Assembly (NCBI RefSeq): GCF_037126245.1
Contig: NZ_CP136925.1
Span: 124,001 to 188,000 of the forward strand
DNA: 64,000 bases
Direction of reading: 5' to 3'
Source: Mangrovimonas cancribranchiae
GTDB lineage: Bacteria; Bacteroidota; Bacteroidia; Flavobacteriales; Flavobacteriaceae
Shown one piece after another: positions 44,445-54,031 of the stretch. The translations under genes and the position numbers were made by a program. Position 1 is the stretch's first letter, and each line of letters opens with the position of its first letter. The notes beneath the pieces are model-generated. The model had not been told where the DNA came from and made no database searches. It saw only the letters and a program-made list of their open reading frames with translations.

Positions 44445-45140
44445 ATGTTTGGATATTATATATTAATAGGTGGTATTGCCTTAGTAAGTTGGTTGGTAAG
44501 TAATCAATTAAAACAAAAATTTAAAAAATACTCGCAAGTACAATTGCGTAATGGTATGAGCGGCAAAGAAATTGCCGAAAAAATGCTAGCCGATAATGGT
44601 ATTTACGACGTTGAGGTAATGTCTACAGCAGGACAATTAACAGATCATTATAATCCTAAAAATAAAACGGTTAATTTAAGTGAATCGGTTTATAACCAGC
44701 GTAATGCCGCAGCCGCTGCTGTAGCAGCACATGAATGTGGTCATGCAGTGCAGCACGCGCAAGCTTATGGTGCATTACAAATGCGTTCGGCTTTGGTGCC
44801 TGTGGTAAGTGTAACTTCTGGTATGTCGCAGTGGCTGGTAATTGGTGGTTTAGTTCTTGGCGCTGCTGCTGGCATAGGCTTAGGGTTTTGGGTGGCTGTT
44901 GCGGGATTAGTCTTTATGGGCTTTGCAACACTGTTTAGCTTTATTACCTTACCTGTAGAATATGATGCGAGTAACCGCGCATTAGCTTGGTTAAAAGCAA
45001 AAAACATGGTAACTCCAGAAGAGTATAAAGGTTCGGAAGATGCTCTTAAATGGGCTGCAAGAACTTATTTAGTAGCTGCTATTGGAGCCTTAGCATCATT
45101 ATTATATTGGGCGCTTCAAATTTTTGGTGGCAGAGATTAA
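44445..45140 (+). CDS. membrane zinc metallopeptidase (YugP family)
   Basis: A 231-residue inner-membrane peptidase with an N-terminal helix, the zinc motif HECGH in VAAHECGHAVQHAQAYGAL (about residue 94), and two or three further helices (GLVLGAAAGIGLGFWVAVAGLVFMGF region and the C-terminal one). It belongs to the YugP/PF04298 family; substrates are unknown. A bidirectional terminator follows. Confidence 0.9.
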   Translation: MFGYYILIGGIALVSWLVSNQLKQKFKKYSQVQLRNGMSGKEIAEKMLADNGIYDVEVMSTAGQLTDHYNPKNKTVNLSESVYNQRNAAAAAVAAHECGHAVQHAQAYGALQMRSALVPVVSVTSGMSQWLVIGGLVLGAAAGIGLGFWVAVAGLVFMGFATLFSFITLPVEYDASNRALAWLKAKNMVTPEEYKGSEDALKWAARTYLVAAIGALASLLYWALQIFGGRD

Positions 45141-45160
45141 GTTACAGTTTTTAAATAAGT

Positions 45161-45190
45161 AAAAAGACCTTCAAACGAAGGTCTTTTTTT
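45161..45190. terminator. bidirectional terminator between YugP-family gene and lrp-like gene
   Basis: AAAAAGACCTTC pairs perfectly with GAAGGTCTTTTT around a 4-base loop, flanked by A and T runs. Confidence 0.9.
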
Positions 45191-45195
45191 ATGAC

Positions 45196-45666
45196 TCATA
45201 TTTTTATTTGCCTATCAATTTGTTGTTGTAACGAAATAAATGTCTCAGTTCGCGACACACCATTAATAGATTGTATTTCTTTATTTAAAACATGCATAAG
45301 ATGTTCGTTATCTTTAGCAAGCATCTTAATAAAAATACTCCAATTTCCAGTGGTGTAGTGACACTCAATAACCTCAGGAATGTTACGTAATTGTTTAACC
45401 GCTTCGGGGTTGCTTACAGCTTTGTCAAGATAAACTCCCACAAAAGCCATGGTAGTGTAACCTAATACTTTTGGATTGATAATAAATTTAGAGCCATCAA
45501 TTAATCCCGATTTTTCGAGTTTTCGTAATCGTTGATGTATAGCTGCCCCAGAAATCCCAACCTGACGAGCGATTTCCAAAATAGGAGTTCGGGCATCGGC
45601 CATTAAAGCTCTTAAAATCTTTTTGTCAATACCATCTATAACTATATTTTGGTTTTTTATCTTCAA
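45196..45666 (-). CDS. Lrp/AsnC family transcriptional regulator
   Basis: A 156-residue regulator with an N-terminal winged helix-turn-helix (IDGIDKKILRALMADARTPILEIARQVGISGAAIHQRLRKLEKSG) and a C-terminal RAM ligand-binding domain (about residues 75-150). Members respond to amino acids. It is 57 bases downstream of the saccharopine dehydrogenase-like gene on the same strand and may control it or the nearby ald. Confidence 0.92.
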   Translation of the reverse strand: MKIKNQNIVIDGIDKKILRALMADARTPILEIARQVGISGAAIHQRLRKLEKSGLIDGSKFIINPKVLGYTTMAFVGVYLDKAVSNPEAVKQLRNIPEVIECHYTTGNWSIFIKMLAKDNEHLMHVLNKEIQSINGVSRTETFISLQQQIDRQIKI

Positions 45667-45723
45667 AAGGTTGAGGTTTTATAAATTCATACCAAAAATA
45701 CAAAATTGGTTATAATATGAAAG

Positions 45724-47088
45724 CTAGATGTTTAATGGGTTATATCCTAAATAAGGCACTGTTTTATCATGAAACACGATGCCATAATCTTCAAGTTCTT
45801 TTAAAATAGGGGTATAAACCTCTTTATTAATTGGAATTTGAACGCCTGGCGTTGTAATCTTGCCGTTTAAAATGGCAAGCGTAGCCATAGCAACTGGTAA
45901 GCCAACAGTTTTTGCCATGGCTGTATATGTTTGGTCTTCGCCAATACAAACCATAGTAGAATCTATTTGATGTTTTTTGCCATCTAGCTCATACCCAAAT
46001 TTATGATACATCACAATCATGTCTTTGTCGTCATGATCCAATGTCCATTTGTCCATTAATATTTTTTGAAGAATTTGCGCAGGTGTGGCTTGTTTTAAAT
46101 TTACCATTTTGGTTGGGCTAAAAATATCTAACTCTTCTAGTTTGTCCCATACAATATCGTCTTGATCTATTTTAAGTTGGTGTCTAAATTTTAATTCTAC
46201 CGAATCTGTTGGACTGTAAGGTAAAAAGGCATTCACAAAATCGCGATAGCTCATATTTTCACTATCGTCTATAGTGTAGCTGTCATCGGTCATGCCTAAT
46301 TGGACAAACATATTCCAAGCGCGTGAAAATCCAACGCGACGCATGGTACCACGGTATAGTGTTTTAACATCTTCTAAGCCATAAGCCGATTGGTATTTTA
46401 ACGAATCGCGATTAGCATAGCCTTCAAAACGGCCAAAGCTATCAACTTCTAAAAATTCTGTTCGTCTAAACAAACGGTTGTAGGGAATGTATTTATAGGT
46501 GCCTTCTTGTAAAAATTTGGCTGCGCCACCTTGACCTGCTACAACAACGTTTCTTGGGTTCCATGTAAATTTATAATTCCAAAGGTTGTTGTCGCTTTCA
46601 GGAGCAACCAATCCACCACAAAACGATTCAAACAAAATCATTTTTCCACCTTTATCACGAATGTCATCAATAATTTTCATGGCACTCATATGGTCAATGC
46701 CAGGATCGACACCAATTTCATTCATAAATACAAGTCCTTTAGCCTTAGCTTCATCGTCTAAAGCTTCCATGTCTTTACTTACATAAGATGCCGTTACCAT
46801 AGGTTTATTAAACTTTAAGCAATCTTTGGCGGCTTCAACATGAAATCTTGCTGGTAGCATAGACACAACAATATCAGCATCTTTAATAGCACGTTCTCTA
46901 GAGTCTTTATTAAAAATATCTAAAGTAATGGCTTTGGTATTTGGGTGATTGTTTACAAGTTTTTTGGCATTATTAATATCAAGATCACCAACCGTAATAA
47001 ATAGCTTTTCGCTGTCTGATTTATCTAAAAAATATTTGATAAGAAAAGAGGTTGATTTTCCTGAACCTATAATTAATATATTTCGCAT
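45724..47088 (-). CDS. saccharopine dehydrogenase-like oxidoreductase
   Basis: A 454-residue NAD(P)-dependent enzyme of the saccharopine dehydrogenase family. The Rossmann motif is at the very N terminus (MRNILIIGSGKSTSFLIKYF), then VSMLPARFHVEAAKDCL, GVDPGIDHMSAMKIIDDI and FCGGLVAPESDNNLWNYKFTWNPRN. These point to lysine metabolism or a related ring. I start at 47088, where the Rossmann strand begins; the frame is open to 47136 but the extra residues look non-coding. The true substrate is uncertain. Confidence 0.88.
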   Translation of the reverse strand: MRNILIIGSGKSTSFLIKYFLDKSDSEKLFITVGDLDINNAKKLVNNHPNTKAITLDIFNKDSRERAIKDADIVVSMLPARFHVEAAKDCLKFNKPMVTASYVSKDMEALDDEAKAKGLVFMNEIGVDPGIDHMSAMKIIDDIRDKGGKMILFESFCGGLVAPESDNNLWNYKFTWNPRNVVVAGQGGAAKFLQEGTYKYIPYNRLFRRTEFLEVDSFGRFEGYANRDSLKYQSAYGLEDVKTLYRGTMRRVGFSRAWNMFVQLGMTDDSYTIDDSENMSYRDFVNAFLPYSPTDSVELKFRHQLKIDQDDIVWDKLEELDIFSPTKMVNLKQATPAQILQKILMDKWTLDHDDKDMIVMYHKFGYELDGKKHQIDSTMVCIGEDQTYTAMAKTVGLPVAMATLAILNGKITTPGVQIPINKEVYTPILKELEDYGIVFHDKTVPYLGYNPLNI

Positions 47089-47166
47089 AATTGGGTTTTG
47101 TTCTGTAATTTTGTGTTCACGAATGTAATAAATCAAACGGGTTTTAAAAATCCGAAATAGTTAAAT

Positions 47167-47550
47167 ATGAATAAATCCATTTTAGTTACAGCCGCCTTAT
47201 TTGGATTGTTAGCTGTTGTATTGGGAGCATTTGCTGCTCATGGGTTACAAAAATTAGTAACTCCAGAACAAATTGATACGTTTCAAACAGGTGTAACCTA
47301 CCAAATGTATCACGCCTTTTTATTACTTTTTTTAGGTGTAACGACTAAAGTTAGTGTTAAAACCAAAAGAGCCGTTTATGTACTAATATTAATTGGTGTT
47401 TTTTTCTTTTCCGGATCTATTTATGGACTAGCGACAAATAGCTTAACGGCTTTCAATTTTAAAACAATTGCCTTAATAACCCCAGTAGGAGGAACACTTC
47501 TAATTTCAGCTTGGTTTGTACTGTTAATAAACTTTTTAAAACAAAAATAG
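47167..47550 (+). CDS. DUF423 family membrane protein
   Basis: A 127-residue protein with four transmembrane helices and the family signature AVVLGAFAAHGLQKLVTPEQIDTFQTGVTYQMYHAFLLL. DUF423 is widespread in bacteria and its function is unknown. It is monocistronic and precedes pckA by about 75 bases. Confidence 0.9.
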   Translation: MNKSILVTAALFGLLAVVLGAFAAHGLQKLVTPEQIDTFQTGVTYQMYHAFLLLFLGVTTKVSVKTKRAVYVLILIGVFFFSGSIYGLATNSLTAFNFKTIALITPVGGTLLISAWFVLLINFLKQK

Positions 47551-47592
47551 GATTAACACAGTTCTTTATATGTACGTTTTAAAATAAAGTTT

Positions 47593-47600
47593 TAGCTTTG
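47593..47600 (+). promoter_or_regulatory. candidate -7 box for pckA
   Basis: TAGCTTTG matches TAnnTTTG and ends 24 bases before the ATG at 47625. An upstream in-frame TTG start at 47598 would overlap this box, which argues for the ATG. No clear -33 element is seen. Confidence 0.5.
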
Positions 47601-47624
47601 CATCATCAAAACAACACAAAAATT

Positions 47625-49241
47625 ATGGTAAACCATACGCAAACTACGAAAACGATTTCGTTAGAAGAGTACGGCATTAAAAATGCTAAAGTACGATATC
47701 AGTTGTCTGCTGATGAACTTCACAAGGAAACAATAGAAAAAGAACAAGGCGTTGAAGCTTCTTCGGGAGCCTTAGCTGTAAAAACAGGTGAGTTTACAGG
47801 ACGTTCGCCAAAAGACCGTTTTATTGTAAAAGATAGTATTACTGAAGACAAAGTTTGGTGGGGCGATATTAACATCCCTTTTGATTCTGAAAAATTCGAC
47901 AAATTATACAACAAAGTTGTAGATTATCTATCAGAAAAAGAAGTGTTTGTTAGAGATAGCTATGCTTGCGCCGATGATAATTACCGATTAAATATTCGCG
48001 TGATTACCGAATACCCTTGGAGCAACATGTTTGCTTACAACATGTTTTTACGTCCAACAGAAGAGGAATTAAAAGGTTTCGATCCAGAATGGACTATTGT
48101 TAATGCGCCAAGTTTTATGGCAGATCCTAAAGAAGATGGAACACGCCAACATAACTTTGCCATTTTAAACTTCACTAAAAAGATTGCTTTAATAGGCGGA
48201 ACTGGTTATACAGGTGAAATTAAAAAAGGGATTTTCTCAGCCTTAAATTTCATCTTACCAGTCTTTAAAAACACATTGCCAATGCATTGTAGTGCTAATG
48301 TTGGGAAAGATGGTGATACAGCAATTTTCTTTGGACTTTCCGGAACAGGAAAAACAACCTTATCTACCGATCCTAATAGAAGTTTAATTGGAGATGATGA
48401 GCATGGTTGGACAAACGAGAATACTGTATTTAACTTTGAAGGTGGTTGTTACGCTAAGGTTATTAACTTGTCATCTGAAAAAGAACCAGAAATTTATGGT
48501 GCTATAAAAAAAGGCGCTATTTTAGAGAATGTAATTATGGATGATAACGGTAATGTCGATTTTGCCGATACATCAATTACGCAAAATACACGTGTAAGTT
48601 ATCCTATTTACCATATTGAAAATATTAAACAACCATCAATAGGAAAGAATCCTAAAAATATTTTCTTCCTAACAGCCGATGCTTTTGGTGTGTTACCTCC
48701 AATTTCTAAGTTAACACCTTCGCAGGCAGCTTATCATTTTATTTCTGGATATACAGCTAAAGTTGCAGGAACAGAAGCTGGTGTTGTAGAGCCAGTACCA
48801 TCATTTTCAGCTTGTTTTGGAGCGCCTTTTATGCCATTACATCCAGCTAAATATGCCGAAATGCTAAGTAAAAAGATGAAAGAAGCTGGTGTAAATGTAT
48901 GGTTAGTAAATACAGGTTGGTCTGGTGGCCCTTACGGCGTAGGAAAACGTATAGAGTTAAAATATACCAGAGCTATGATTAATGCTGTGCTTAATGGCGA
49001 TTTAGGCTTATATAATTACGAAGATTACCATATTCACTCGGTGTTTGGAGTAGCACAACCAAGACATTGTCCTGGTGTACCATCAGAAGTATTAAGCCCA
49101 AGAACAACTTGGAATGATGATGAAGCCTATTATAAAACAGCCTTTAAGTTATCAAATGCTTTTAGAGAGAACTTTAAACAGTTTGAAGATTATGCTAGCG
49201 AAGAAATAAGAAGAGGTGGGCCACAACGTTATAGCTTTTAA
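47625..49241 (+). CDS. pckA: phosphoenolpyruvate carboxykinase (ATP)
   Basis: PckA makes phosphoenolpyruvate from oxaloacetate and ATP, the entry to gluconeogenesis. The protein of about 538 residues has TGEFTGRSPKDRFIV, the P-loop GLSGTGKTT at residues 237-245, LIGDDEHGW, GGTGYTGEIKKGIFS, and AKVAGTEAG downstream. Length is normal. It has its own promoter-like box and a terminator. Confidence 0.97.
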   Translation: MVNHTQTTKTISLEEYGIKNAKVRYQLSADELHKETIEKEQGVEASSGALAVKTGEFTGRSPKDRFIVKDSITEDKVWWGDINIPFDSEKFDKLYNKVVDYLSEKEVFVRDSYACADDNYRLNIRVITEYPWSNMFAYNMFLRPTEEELKGFDPEWTIVNAPSFMADPKEDGTRQHNFAILNFTKKIALIGGTGYTGEIKKGIFSALNFILPVFKNTLPMHCSANVGKDGDTAIFFGLSGTGKTTLSTDPNRSLIGDDEHGWTNENTVFNFEGGCYAKVINLSSEKEPEIYGAIKKGAILENVIMDDNGNVDFADTSITQNTRVSYPIYHIENIKQPSIGKNPKNIFFLTADAFGVLPPISKLTPSQAAYHFISGYTAKVAGTEAGVVEPVPSFSACFGAPFMPLHPAKYAEMLSKKMKEAGVNVWLVNTGWSGGPYGVGKRIELKYTRAMINAVLNGDLGLYNYEDYHIHSVFGVAQPRHCPGVPSEVLSPRTTWNDDEAYYKTAFKLSNAFRENFKQFEDYASEEIRRGGPQRYSF

Positions 49242-49266
49242 TAAAGTAGCCTTTTGTTTAAGATAT

Positions 49267-49295
49267 AAGCGACTTCCATATGGAGTCGCTTTTTT
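49267..49295 (+). terminator. terminator of pckA
   Basis: AAGCGACT pairs with AGTCGCTT around a 9-base apex that is itself a near palindrome, followed by a T run. Confidence 0.85.
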
Positions 49296-49410
49296 ATTTT
49301 CTTCAATTTAGCTGAAATGCATTATTATTAGATGTACAGTTGTCTTATGTGTTGTATTTGAGTGTTTTATAGAGTAGCTTTATAGTCTATTAATCAATGC
49401 TAAATGTATT

Positions 49411-50361
49411 ATGAAAAAAATTACCTTATTTTTTGCGATGATAATCGCTTTAAATTCTTATATGCTTGCTCAAACAACAGCCATTCCCGATCCAAATTTT
49501 GAACAAGCTTTAATAGATTTTAATATTGATAGCGATAACACGCTTAATGGGCAAATGCCAACAGTAGATGCTAATAGTTATACAGGAACACTATCTGTAC
49601 CTAACGAAGGAATTACCGATTTAACAGGTATAGAGGACTTTACAAATATTACAGGATTAAATATTCAATATAATGCAGGTATTACATCTTTAGATGTAAC
49701 ATCAAATACTAATTTAACACTTTTAAATGCTGAAGGTTGTACTAGTTTATCTACTTTAAATATTGCAAACCTTACTGCTTTAGCTGATATTAATATTGCG
49801 GGTTGTCCTGTTTCTTCTTTAGATTTATCAACAAATACGGGACTTGCAATACTTAATGTTAGGTTTATGGGAATCTCTGAATTAGACTTATCCAGTAATG
49901 TGAGTTTGGTGTCTCTTGATGCTAGAAATAACTCTTTAGTCGTTATAGATATGCGAAATGGGAATAACGCAAATGTAACCAACTTCAGAGGTGATTTTAA
50001 TCCAGGGCCATGTATTATGGTAGACGATGTTACAGAGCCTAATTTAACAACTTGGACTATCGATGCGAGTAGTAATTTTTATGAAAACGATATAGATTGC
50101 CCAACACTTTCTGTAGAAGAGGCTATTAAGGAAACAGCTTTTAATATATATCCTAACCCAGTAAATAATAACTTGTTTGTAACCATAGATAATGCTAAAG
50201 GAAGTGTAGCAGTTTATAATATTACAGGGAAACAAGTTTTAAGGAAGGATTTACAAAAAGGAACAAATACATTAAATATGACTCAACTGTCTTCTGGTGT
50301 ATATTTGGTAAGAATACAAACAGCAGATGTAGTAGAAACCAAAAAGCTTATTGTGCAATAA
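49411..50361 (+). CDS. secreted leucine-rich-repeat protein with T9SS sorting domain
   Basis: A 316-residue protein with a signal peptide (FFAMIIALNSYMLAQ). Residues about 65-190 are short leucine-rich units of the type LxxLDVTSNTNLTxLNAxGC, about six turns. Residues about 235-316 form a T9SS type A C-terminal sorting domain (FNIYPNPVNNNLFVTIDN, YNITGKQVLRKDLQKG, GVYLVRIQTADVVETKKLIVQ). It should be exported by the T9SS and attached to, or released from, the surface. Function of the LRR part is unknown. Confidence 0.88.
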   Translation: MKKITLFFAMIIALNSYMLAQTTAIPDPNFEQALIDFNIDSDNTLNGQMPTVDANSYTGTLSVPNEGITDLTGIEDFTNITGLNIQYNAGITSLDVTSNTNLTLLNAEGCTSLSTLNIANLTALADINIAGCPVSSLDLSTNTGLAILNVRFMGISELDLSSNVSLVSLDARNNSLVVIDMRNGNNANVTNFRGDFNPGPCIMVDDVTEPNLTTWTIDASSNFYENDIDCPTLSVEEAIKETAFNIYPNPVNNNLFVTIDNAKGSVAVYNITGKQVLRKDLQKGTNTLNMTQLSSGVYLVRIQTADVVETKKLIVQ

Positions 50362-50383
50362 AAAAAAACATAGGTTCTAAAAT

Positions 50384-50414
50384 AAAAAAGCGTCTTGATT
50401 CAAGACGCTTTTTT
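50384..50414. terminator. bidirectional terminator between the LRR protein gene and hemD
   Basis: A perfect 14-bp stem (AAAAAAGCGTCTTG / CAAGACGCTTTTTT) with a 3-base loop between convergent genes. Confidence 0.92.
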
Positions 50415-50435
50415 ATTTTATAGTAAATAAGAAGA

Positions 50436-51185
50436 TTACTTCTTTTTATTAGCCTCTTTAATGTATTTGTCTAACGCCATGGTCATAGAAGGTGTTTCTG
50501 GTGTTGGCGCCGAAATATCAACTCTTAAACCTCGTTCTTCAACCGCTTTTATAGTCGTATTTCCAAATACAGCTATGCGTGTATTTTTTTGTTTAAAATC
50601 AGGGAAATTATGAAATAACGATTCAATCCCAGAAGGACTAAAGAATACTAAAATGTCGTAAAACACATGTTCTAAGTCGGAAAGATCGCTAATCACGGTT
50701 TTGTAAAAGGTTCCTTGCATCCAATTTACACCAAGCTCATCAAGAATTTCAGGAACTAATGGTTTAAGCTTATCTGTTGTTGGCAAAAGGAACTTTTCGT
50801 CTTTATACTTCTTAATAAGAGGCGATAATTCTGCAAAAGTTCGTTTTCCTACGTAAATTTTACGTTTTCTGTATACAACATATTTTTGTAAGTAATAAGC
50901 AACGGCTTCAGATTGGCAGAAGTATTTCATGCTATCTGGAACCTTAAAACGCATTTCATCGGCTACTCTAAAGAAATGATCTACAGCATTTCTACTAGTT
51001 AGGATAATGGCGCTATATTTACTTAAATCTATTTTTTGCTTTCTTACCTCTTTGGCAGGGACACCTTCAACGTGTATAAAAGGCCTAAAGTCTATTTTCA
51101 CTTTTTGTTTCTCCTCTAAATCAAAATAGGGCGAATTTTCTATTTTAGGTTCTGGTTGAGACACTAAAATGGTTTTCACTTTCAT
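50436..51185 (-). CDS. hemD: uroporphyrinogen-III synthase family protein
   Basis: This enzyme closes the tetrapyrrole ring in heme synthesis. The 249-residue protein has the low-conservation HemD fold, recognisable from SAIILTSRNAVDHFFRV, KFLLPTTDKLKPLVPEIL, DILVFFSPSGIESLFHNFP and RIAVFGNTTIKAVEERGL. The DUF4271 gene precedes it by about 20 bases on the same strand, an arrangement seen in other flavobacteria. Confidence 0.9.
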   Translation of the reverse strand: MKVKTILVSQPEPKIENSPYFDLEEKQKVKIDFRPFIHVEGVPAKEVRKQKIDLSKYSAIILTSRNAVDHFFRVADEMRFKVPDSMKYFCQSEAVAYYLQKYVVYRKRKIYVGKRTFAELSPLIKKYKDEKFLLPTTDKLKPLVPEILDELGVNWMQGTFYKTVISDLSDLEHVFYDILVFFSPSGIESLFHNFPDFKQKNTRIAVFGNTTIKAVEERGLRVDISAPTPETPSMTMALDKYIKEANKKK

Positions 51186-51205
51186 AAATGTAGGTGGATT
51201 AAAGC

Positions 51206-51853
51206 TTAATAATCAATAATTGTTTTATACAAAATCAGGAATGGCCCGATTTCGAGAGTGCAAAGATACAAAATAAAATAAAACATGTTCTGTTTTATTA
51301 AATTTTGATTTGATTTATAGGATGTTACCACTCCTACAATGTTAACAAGAAGCAATATAGCAATCGCAATATAAATGGCATAAACACTAGGGGTAATGCC
51401 AAATAGTAAGATGATATTTATAGGTATTAGTAATAGCCCTAAAAAGTTTTTATAGCTAATTTTTTGAAAAAGGTAAGCATCTAAAATCTTATCAATTTCA
51501 AATAAACTAGCAATGAGTCGTTCGAGTAAGGTTTTAAAAATGAAAAAAATAGCGATACCTATAATAAGTTTTAAAACAATATTGTAACTTATCTCAAAGG
51601 TGTCGTTAACGTAATTTAGGGAAACGCAACAAAATGTTGTTAGGCCTAAAACTAGATTGGCAAATAATAACCCATCAAATAGGTCGAAAAACCGTTGTTC
51701 TTTTTCATAAACTTTTAAATAGGTCGAGTTAATAAAAACATAGGTAAAATCTTTAAAGCGTCTTTCAAAAAACACTTTAGATAAAGCTACTAAAATTAAG
51801 CCAACCACAATTAAAACAGTAAAAACATCGTATGTTACAACCTGTCGAATCAT
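51206..51853 (-). CDS. DUF4271 family membrane protein
   Basis: A 215-residue protein with about five to six transmembrane helices and the family-like segments FERRFKDFTYVFINSTYLKVYEKEQRFFD and GPFLILYKTIIDY at the C terminus. Function is unknown. It is transcribed with hemD. Confidence 0.82.
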   Translation of the reverse strand: MIRQVVTYDVFTVLIVVGLILVALSKVFFERRFKDFTYVFINSTYLKVYEKEQRFFDLFDGLLFANLVLGLTTFCCVSLNYVNDTFEISYNIVLKLIIGIAIFFIFKTLLERLIASLFEIDKILDAYLFQKISYKNFLGLLLIPINIILLFGITPSVYAIYIAIAILLLVNIVGVVTSYKSNQNLIKQNMFYFILYLCTLEIGPFLILYKTIIDY

Positions 51854-51960
51854 AGTGTAAAATTATTATAAAATTAGGGTTTATTTAGCCTTATTTAAGG
51901 AATAATTAAAAAAATAAATCTTTTAAAAAGATTACATTTGCCTAATCAAAGCAGGTTTTA

Positions 51961-52698
51961 ATGAAGGAAGCCATTGTAATTATTCCAACATACAACGAAA
52001 TTGAGAACATCGAGCTCATTATAAGAGCTGTGTTTTCTCAAAACGCTACCTTTCATATTTTGGTTGTAGACGATAATTCGCCAGATTTAACTGCTTTAAA
52101 AGTAAAAGAGTTACAAAGCGAATTCCCAGAACGTTTATATATACTCAACCGTAAAAAGAAAACAGGTTTAGGAACCGCTTATATAGATGGTTTTAATTGG
52201 AGTTTAGAAAAAGAATATAGTTATATTTTTGAAATGGATGCCGATTTTTCTCATAACCCTAACGATCTTGAGAAATTATATAACGCTTGTAAATATAACG
52301 GAGCAGATGTTGCCATAGGCTCACGCTATGTACAAGGCGTTAATGTAGTTAATTGGCCTATGAGTAGAGTATTACTATCTTACTTTGCCTCCAAATATGT
52401 GAGGTTAGTAACAGGTATGAAAATTCACGATACCACAGCAGGATTTGTTTGTTACAATAACAAAGTATTGCAAAGTATTAATCTTGAAAACATTGAATTT
52501 GTTGGGTATGCCTTTCAAATTGAAATGAAGTTTAAAGCCTATTTAAAAAAATTTAAAATAGTTGAAGTGCCCGTAATTTTTACCGATAGAACCCGAGGAA
52601 AATCAAAAATGAGCGGCAGTATTATTTCAGAAGCTATTTTTGGAGTCGTTAAAATGAAGTTGAAAAGTATTTTTAATAAAAAACAACATGCAGCATAG
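51961..52698 (+). CDS. family 2 glycosyltransferase (dolichyl-phosphate mannose synthase-like)
   Basis: A 245-residue GT-A enzyme of the DPM1 type without membrane anchors. Motifs are VIIPTYNEIENIELIIRAV, LVVDDNSPDLTA (DDxS), FEMDADFSHNPNDL (the DxD-like acidic site), and FTDRTRGKSKMSGSII. It would transfer a sugar to a polyprenyl phosphate. It overlaps the dihydroorotase gene by 11 bases. Confidence 0.92.
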   Translation: MKEAIVIIPTYNEIENIELIIRAVFSQNATFHILVVDDNSPDLTALKVKELQSEFPERLYILNRKKKTGLGTAYIDGFNWSLEKEYSYIFEMDADFSHNPNDLEKLYNACKYNGADVAIGSRYVQGVNVVNWPMSRVLLSYFASKYVRLVTGMKIHDTTAGFVCYNNKVLQSINLENIEFVGYAFQIEMKFKAYLKKFKIVEVPVIFTDRTRGKSKMSGSIISEAIFGVVKMKLKSIFNKKQHAA

Positions 52699-54031
52699 TA
52701 CCTTAATAAAAAATGCTAGAATTGTTAACGAAGGAAGCATTCTAGAAGGCGATATCTTAATAGAAGGCGATAAGATAGTAAAAATAGCACCATCTATTAG
52801 TGCTAAATCGGCCGATGTAAGAGTTGTTGATGCCGAAGGAAATTACGCTATCCCAGGAGTTATAGACGATCAAGTGCATTTTAGAGAACCAGGATTAACA
52901 CACAAAGCAACCATAGAAACCGAGTCTCGTGCTGCGGTAGCTGGTGGCATTACATCGTTTATTGAAATGCCTAACACGGTTCCACAAACAACAACTATAG
53001 AGAAATTAGAAGATAAATTTTCTATAGCTTCTAAAAGTTCTTACGCCAATTATTCGTTTATGTTTGGTGGTACTAACGATAATTTAGAAGAAATCCTAAA
53101 AGTTGATCCTAAAAGTGTTGCTGGATTAAAATTATTTTTAGGCTCCTCAACAGGAAATATGCTAGTTGATGACCCACAGGTTTTAGAAAAGATTTTTTCA
53201 AGTACTAACATGGTAATATCGGTGCATTGTGAAGACGAAGCCACCATTAAGAAAAACCTTGAAACTTATAAAAAGGAATATGGAGATGATATTCCTGTTA
53301 AGTTTCATCCTAAAATTAGGAGTGAAGAAGCTTGTTATTTATCCTCGTCTAAAGCAATAGAATTAGCTAAAAAAACAGGCGCAAGATTACATATATTTCA
53401 TTTGTCGACAGGGAAGGAAACCAACTTATTTACAAATAAAACACCTTTAAAAGATAAGAAAATTACAGCCGAAGTTTGTATTCATCATTTATGGTTTTCA
53501 GATGAAGATTACGATGAAAAAGGGACCTTAATAAAATGGAATCCAGCGGTAAAAACAAAAACAGATAGAGAGCAACTTTGGGAAGCTTTATTGGATGACA
53601 GAATAGATGTTATAGCCACAGACCACGCACCACATACACTAGAAGAAAAGCAACATGTTTATACAAAAGCACCTTCAGGTGGGCCATTGGTGCAACACGC
53701 CCTTGTAGCTATGTTTGAAGCACATTTAAACGGGAAAATAAAAGTTGAGAAACTTGTAGAAAAAATGTGTCATAACCCAGCTATTTTATTCGATGTTGAA
53801 AAAAGAGGATATTTAAAAGAAGGCTATTTTGCAGATATTGTATTGGTAAACCCTGCAAATCCTTGGACGGTAAATAAAGATAACATTGCTTACAAATGCG
53901 GATGGTCGCCAATGGAAGGCACAACGTTTAAATCGCGAGTAACCCATACGTTTGTTAATGGTGAGTTAGCATACGAAAACTTTAAGTTTAATAATAAGAA
54001 ATTTGGAAAACGCTTAACGTTTAACAGATGA
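52688..54031 (+). CDS. pyrC: dihydroorotase (amidohydrolase family)
   Basis: It converts carbamoyl-aspartate to dihydroorotate in pyrimidine synthesis. The 447-residue protein has the type I/AllB-like layout: GVIDDQVHFREPGLTHKATIETESRAAVAGGIT, ISVHCEDEATI (zinc His), LHIFHLSTGKE, and the catalytic Asp motif DVIATDHAPHTLEEK. HFR replaces the more usual HxH as DQVHFR (His at 3rd position). Translational coupling with the next gene (ATGA). Confidence 0.9.
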   Translation: MQHSTLIKNARIVNEGSILEGDILIEGDKIVKIAPSISAKSADVRVVDAEGNYAIPGVIDDQVHFREPGLTHKATIETESRAAVAGGITSFIEMPNTVPQTTTIEKLEDKFSIASKSSYANYSFMFGGTNDNLEEILKVDPKSVAGLKLFLGSSTGNMLVDDPQVLEKIFSSTNMVISVHCEDEATIKKNLETYKKEYGDDIPVKFHPKIRSEEACYLSSSKAIELAKKTGARLHIFHLSTGKETNLFTNKTPLKDKKITAEVCIHHLWFSDEDYDEKGTLIKWNPAVKTKTDREQLWEALLDDRIDVIATDHAPHTLEEKQHVYTKAPSGGPLVQHALVAMFEAHLNGKIKVEKLVEKMCHNPAILFDVEKRGYLKEGYFADIVLVNPANPWTVNKDNIAYKCGWSPMEGTTFKSRVTHTFVNGELAYENFKFNNKKFGKRLTFNR